This document shows positions 43,875-47,423 of a DNA stretch of 47,423 nucleotides, in pieces. The stretch's first letter is position 1, and every line of letters begins with the position of its first letter. Source of the DNA: Balneolaceae bacterium (lineage in GTDB: Bacteria; Bacteroidota; Rhodothermia; Balneolales; Balneolaceae); contig SLLL01000184.1 of the NCBI GenBank assembly GCA_007134085.1, forward strand, positions 1 through 47,423, in the 5' to 3' direction. The notes beneath the pieces were generated by a model. That model was not told the origin of the DNA, did not search any database, and worked only from the letters and a program-made list of their open reading frames with translations. Position numbers and translations under genes: made by a program.

Positions 43875-46748
43875 ATGAGTAACACAAACTCCACCAATTG
43901 GGAAAAGCTTGCCGAACTGTATGAGCAGGCATCAGAAATGCCAGCAGATCAACAGAAGAGTTTTGTAATTGAACACTGCCCTGATCCCGTTCTGAGAGAG
44001 GAACTTCTCACCTTACTTCGAGTGGATGAATCATCCGAAAAGTATTTTGAAGAGATGGCTTCTGACCTGATCTCCGGCGCATATGACGAGTTATCGGATT
44101 TGCCACCCGAAACCGGTTTGGCCGGTTCGTATCGCATACTCAAAAAGATAGGCAGGGGCGGTATGGGTACAGTTTTTCTCGCTGAACGTGCCGATGATGT
44201 GTATAAAAGAGAAGTGGCTGTAAAGATTCTGCGAAAAGGAATGGATAGTGAAGATATTCTTGCGAGATTTCATCGCGAGAGACAGATTCTTGCTCAATTC
44301 AGCCATCCCAATATTACACATTTGATGGATGGCGGTATCACCGAAGATGGCAGGCCATATTTTGTGATGGAGTATGTGGAAGGCACTCCCATCACAACCT
44401 ATTGTGATGAAAACAAGCTCTCTGTAAGAGACCGGCTTGGGTTATTCACACAAGTTTGTGATGCCCTCCATTACGCACATCAAAATTTGGTGATTCACCG
44501 CGATTTGAAACCGGGCAATATACTTGTTACCAACGAGGGGCAGATCAAGTTGCTCGATTTTGGAATCGCCAAGCTGGTAGATGAAACCGATGAACCCATT
44601 TTAACCAGAACAGGCTATCGGCTGTTAACACCGGAGTACGCCAGCCCGGAGCAGGTTCGCGGCAAGCAGGTAAACACATCAACCGATATTTACCAGCTTG
44701 GCATGGTTCTTTATAAGCTGATGTGCGGTAAGCTTCCATTTGCATTTAGCGGAAATTCCATGCTCGAAACGGAACGTATCATCCTGGAAGAGGACGCTTC
44801 AAAACCGAGCCAAAAACTTGCAGAGTATGATTCAGATGAGCTCACTGCTGTTTGTGAGAACAGATCAACCAATCAAAAGCAGCTGAAAAACGAACTTAGC
44901 GGTGATATTGATACCATCATTTTGAAGGCAATTAACAAAGATGCTGCGTTGCGGTACAGCTCGGTTGAGCAGTTGAACAGGGACCTGATCAACTACCTGA
45001 ACGACCTGCCAATAATTGCCCGCCCTGAATCGGGGATGTACAGGTTCAAAAAATTTGTACGACGAAACAGAACGGGTGTGGTACTTGGTGCGCTGAGTGC
45101 CATCCTGTTATTTACCGGTATTGGTGCAGTTATGTGGCAGGCAAACCAAACCAGAATTGAAGCCGAACGGGCACTTCTGCAATCGGAACGGGCAACAGCG
45201 GTGAAAGATTTTCTCACTACAATGATTACCGCAGCTAACCCGTATGTGGCTGAAGGAGAGTACCCTACCGTATTTGAACTGCTTGAACAGGGATCCACCA
45301 TGGTTGACAGTGAACTTGCTGACCGGCCCGGGTTGGCGGCTGAACTACATGGCGTGATCGGTAGTACCTATTTTGGCCTGGGTGAGATGGACAGGGCACG
45401 GGATCACTTTGAAAAGGCACTTGTACTGATTGATGATGGCGCTAAAGTTGACCCTGTTACCCAGGGTGAAATACGGTATGAATATGCATTTACATTAAAT
45501 TTAGCCAGCAGGTTTGAAGATGCAATTCACATTGTGGAAGAGACCCTCAACGATCTTCGCTCGCTAAACAGAGATACAAACCTTTTACAAAGCCAGCTGT
45601 TATTGGTTTTGCACGATTCCAGAAGTATCCTGGCAGACTATCAGGGGGCGTATGAGAGTGCGTTTGAAGCCGTTCAGCTTGCCTGCGAGGGCGAACTGGA
45701 GCAAAGCAGCGGCTGCATATCGGCATTGCTCTACCTTAGTGCAGCAGAGGGCCATCTTGGGATGCTTGAGGAGGAACTGGCTACAACGCAGAGAGCATGG
45801 CAGCTATCAGAAAATCTCTATGGGGGAACATCGCACCCCATCCTGATAAATGCATCAAGAGTGTATGGAAGCGCACTGTATGCAAACCTGAGATATGAGG
45901 AATCTATCGATATGCTAAGCACCATGGCAGAACTCTCAAAAGATCTGTATGGTGAGCGCAGTTTTGAGTACGCGCGGTCTGTTGAAGAACTTGCCAGGGC
46001 TTATTCCGCGGCAGGGATGCCGCATCTTGCACTGCCAATCTTTGAAGAGGTACTCGAAATAGGGAGTGAAGCTGCCCCTCGAAATTCGCTGATTACTGTT
46101 TGGCTGGTCAGAATTATACAGACTGCAACCGAGCTTCATTTGCCAGAAAGAGCCATGCTTGCTGAGAGCTTTTTTGTTGAAAATATGCCTGATATGATTC
46201 CGCCCAGAACCATGAATGTTCTTGAAATGATGCGCCTGCGCATGCAGATGAGCCACCCGGAGTATATGCCGGAACTTGAGTACAATTTGGCAGAGCAGCT
46301 TGAACGGGCAAGGGAAACGGGTGACGTTTTGATACTCTCTCATCTGCTGCTTGCCGGTGCATCGCAGGAAATTGATGCAGGAAATGCCGCCCGGGCAGAG
46401 GGTTATCTCATGGAATATGCTGAAATAGTTAACGGACTTGCCGCAGCTGATACCCGCCCCGCGATTGAAGGCATGCAAAGAGCGCGCCTTTCACAGCTTA
46501 ATGGGGATATAGATTCAGCAAAACAATATGCTGAACAGGCACTCACATTTTTAACAGAAATAGGGCACCAAAATTACAGCCCGCAGATAGCAAATGCCAG
46601 GGCGGTAAAAGGCAATATTTTATGTGCATCAGGCAATTTGAATGATGGCCGTATGTTGTTGAATGAATCCCTTGAATACTGGAGAAACACAGCTGCATCA
46701 CCGGCCGGCGAGCAGAGAATGAACCAGATAGCGGAGATGTGTTTGTAA
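43875..46748 (+). CDS. Serine/threonine protein kinase with C-terminal TPR sensor region
   Basis: A 957-aa Hanks-type kinase. A helical N-terminal domain of about 80 residues precedes the kinase (about 85-385). The glycine loop is IGRGGMGTV, with Lys117 in VAVKIL, IHRDLKPGN (Asp210), LDFGIAK (Asp228), and TPEYASPEQVRG as activation and P+1 loop. An acidic insertion (about 300-345) interrupts the C-lobe. A transmembrane helix at about 401-420 puts the remaining 530 residues outside. These hold TPR-like helical pairs (for example AELHGVIGSTYFGLGEMDRA in part, residue about 495; FEYARSVEELARAYSAAG in part, about 700). All catalytic residues are present. A Nit-type amidase gene follows 19 bases later. 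The ligand is unknown. Confidence 0.94.
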   Translation: MSNTNSTNWEKLAELYEQASEMPADQQKSFVIEHCPDPVLREELLTLLRVDESSEKYFEEMASDLISGAYDELSDLPPETGLAGSYRILKKIGRGGMGTVFLAERADDVYKREVAVKILRKGMDSEDILARFHRERQILAQFSHPNITHLMDGGITEDGRPYFVMEYVEGTPITTYCDENKLSVRDRLGLFTQVCDALHYAHQNLVIHRDLKPGNILVTNEGQIKLLDFGIAKLVDETDEPILTRTGYRLLTPEYASPEQVRGKQVNTSTDIYQLGMVLYKLMCGKLPFAFSGNSMLETERIILEEDASKPSQKLAEYDSDELTAVCENRSTNQKQLKNELSGDIDTIILKAINKDAALRYSSVEQLNRDLINYLNDLPIIARPESGMYRFKKFVRRNRTGVVLGALSAILLFTGIGAVMWQANQTRIEAERALLQSERATAVKDFLTTMITAANPYVAEGEYPTVFELLEQGSTMVDSELADRPGLAAELHGVIGSTYFGLGEMDRARDHFEKALVLIDDGAKVDPVTQGEIRYEYAFTLNLASRFEDAIHIVEETLNDLRSLNRDTNLLQSQLLLVLHDSRSILADYQGAYESAFEAVQLACEGELEQSSGCISALLYLSAAEGHLGMLEEELATTQRAWQLSENLYGGTSHPILINASRVYGSALYANLRYEESIDMLSTMAELSKDLYGERSFEYARSVEELARAYSAAGMPHLALPIFEEVLEIGSEAAPRNSLITVWLVRIIQTATELHLPERAMLAESFFVENMPDMIPPRTMNVLEMMRLRMQMSHPEYMPELEYNLAEQLERARETGDVLILSHLLLAGASQEIDAGNAARAEGYLMEYAEIVNGLAAADTRPAIEGMQRARLSQLNGDIDSAKQYAEQALTFLTEIGHQNYSPQIANARAVKGNILCASGNLNDGRMLLNESLEYWRNTAASPAGEQRMNQIAEMCL

Positions 46749-46767
46749 CTCAAAACTACATGTAATT

Positions 46768-47423
46768 ATGCCAAAATTCCACGCAGCAGCCATACAACTA
46801 AACAGCCAGCCCAATCTTGATGAGAACCTTGAACAGATCTTTATGCGGGTAAAGACTGCATCAGAAGCAGGAGTACAGTTTATAGGGCTGCCCGAGAACT
46901 TCGCTTTTATGGGCAATGAAAAAGAGCGGTTAAATCAGGCAGGAATGATCGCTGAACGGGTGGAGAAGTATCTTTCTGAGTGGGCGAAAGAGTTTAGAGT
47001 AACCATTCTGGGTGGCGGGTACCCTGTTCCCACAGCTGACGAAAAGGTATTTAATCGCGCTATTGTGGTGAACCCGGGGGGAGAAACCATTGCTGTTTAC
47101 AACAAGATACATCTGTTTGATGTGGAGCTTTCGCCTGAGGAGATCTATAAAGAGTCGGCCATGGTTGAAGCGGGCAAAAAAGCTGTTACGGTAAATCTCA
47201 AGACGCCGGATATTTGCTTGGGCCTTTCCATCTGTTATGATATTCGCTTTCCGGAACTTTACAACATCTTATCGGCGCGGGGAAGTGAGCTGATCAGCAT
47301 CCCGGCTGCATTTACAAAACCCACTGGCAGGGCTCATTGGGAAACGCTGTTGAGGGCAAGAGCCATCGAAAACAGCTGTTTTGTAATTGCACCGGCGCAG
47401 ACAGGCAAGCATGGAGAAAAACG
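46768..47423 (+). CDS. Carbon-nitrogen hydrolase family protein (Nit1/deaminated glutathione amidase-like), N-terminal part
   Basis: Nitrilase-superfamily amidase, cut by the window end after 218 codons. The ATG at 46768 begins MPKFHAAAIQLNSQ. The catalytic triad is visible: Glu in GLPENFAFMG (about residue 45), Lys in YNKIHLFDVEL (about residue 113), and Cys in SICYDIRFPELYN (about residue 155). The CYDIRFPE form and the ENFAFMG segment resemble the Nit1 branch, whose animal members repair deaminated glutathione. Omega-amidase is the main alternative. It sits 19 bases after the TPR kinase gene, so cotranscription is likely, without an obvious functional tie. Confidence 0.93.
   Translation, partial: MPKFHAAAIQLNSQPNLDENLEQIFMRVKTASEAGVQFIGLPENFAFMGNEKERLNQAGMIAERVEKYLSEWAKEFRVTILGGGYPVPTADEKVFNRAIVVNPGGETIAVYNKIHLFDVELSPEEIYKESAMVEAGKKAVTVNLKTPDICLGLSICYDIRFPELYNILSARGSELISIPAAFTKPTGRAHWETLLRARAIENSCFVIAPAQTGKHGEK

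Noticed and set aside
45936-46478. 180-codon open frame antisense to the TPR region of the kinase gene
   Set aside because: No signal peptide, domain or start context; composition is typical of a shadow frame, and the sense frame is continuous.
1-47423. Mobile elements, prophage, CRISPR, defence islands or secondary-metabolite clusters
   Set aside because: No transposase, integrase, recombinase, direct-repeat array, nuclease/toxin pair or synthase was seen; all major frames match housekeeping, envelope or signalling families.

Overview
The window reads as ordinary chromosomal core genome of a marine or halophilic-type bacterium of the Bacteroidota/Rhodothermota/Balneolota neighbourhood. The pointers are a three-gene succinate dehydrogenase with a single five-helix cytochrome b, a GTP-type PEP carboxykinase, a DUF4296-type lipoprotein, a beta-propeller (reg_prop/Y_Y_Y) sensor kinase, weak Shine-Dalgarno use, and a few TAnnTTTG-like -7 elements. 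Balneolota is my best guess, but this rests on gene content only. I see no insertion sequence, phage gene, integrase, CRISPR array or rRNA. Coding density is very high, and several neighbours overlap by 1 to 14 bases or share stop codons.

Layout. 1-4.85 kb is one long minus-strand run, yigZ - pduO-type adenosyltransferase - glmM - yicC - gmk - rpoZ - coaBC (cut by the window edge); its last four genes are a widely conserved cluster. 5.05-8.54 kb is sdhCAB with a clear terminator. 8.56-11.25 kb holds an outer-membrane barrel protein and recQ. 11.3-15.8 kb holds a DUF4296 plus double-SPOR lipoprotein, an SDR enzyme, coaX, udk and a cell-wall amidase. 16.1-17.9 kb is pckG with its own terminator, and 18.2-19.0 kb is a patatin. 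19.0-24.3 kb is a two-gene signalling unit: a REC-HK-REC hybrid kinase followed by a large propeller sensor kinase. 24.7-27.5 kb holds a Ste24-like M48 protease, a small membrane protein, a crotonase and cutA. 27.65-31.06 kb is tRNA-Leu(UAG) - tig - clpP - clpX, a protein-folding and protein-turnover block. 31.2-36.7 kb holds a sensor kinase converging on an ECF sigma factor, then the minus-strand set aroC - TPR - LysM/RlpA-like - CPBP protease. 37.0-39.4 kb is the Mla-type lipid transporter mlaE-mlaF-mlaD. 39.5-43.1 kb is a PpiD/SurA-like chaperone, then ribD-ribE. 43.3-47.4 kb is methylmalonyl-CoA epimerase, divergent from a TPR serine/threonine kinase followed by a Nit-type amidase cut by the window end.

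How the genes fit together. Central carbon (sdhCAB, pckG, methylmalonyl-CoA epimerase, cobalamin adenosyltransferase) points to a TCA-cycle heterotroph with a B12-dependent propionate/methylmalonyl-CoA route. Envelope genes are frequent: amidase, SPOR lipoprotein, LysM/RlpA-like protein, Mla transporter, PpiD-like chaperone, outer-membrane barrel and glmM. Cofactor genes are coaBC, coaX, ribD and ribE.

I corrected four starts. gmk most likely begins at a TTG at 1291, udk at 14565, tig at a GTG at 27781 (the longer frame runs into the tRNA), and ribD at 41429. I did not find a clearly new biological system. The observations most worth a second look are the DUF4296-SPOR-SPOR fusion, the crotonase with Glu replaced by Gln at the second catalytic position, the palindromes ahead of an ECF sigma factor with no visible anti-sigma, the LysM4-DPBB fusion, and the kinase pair.
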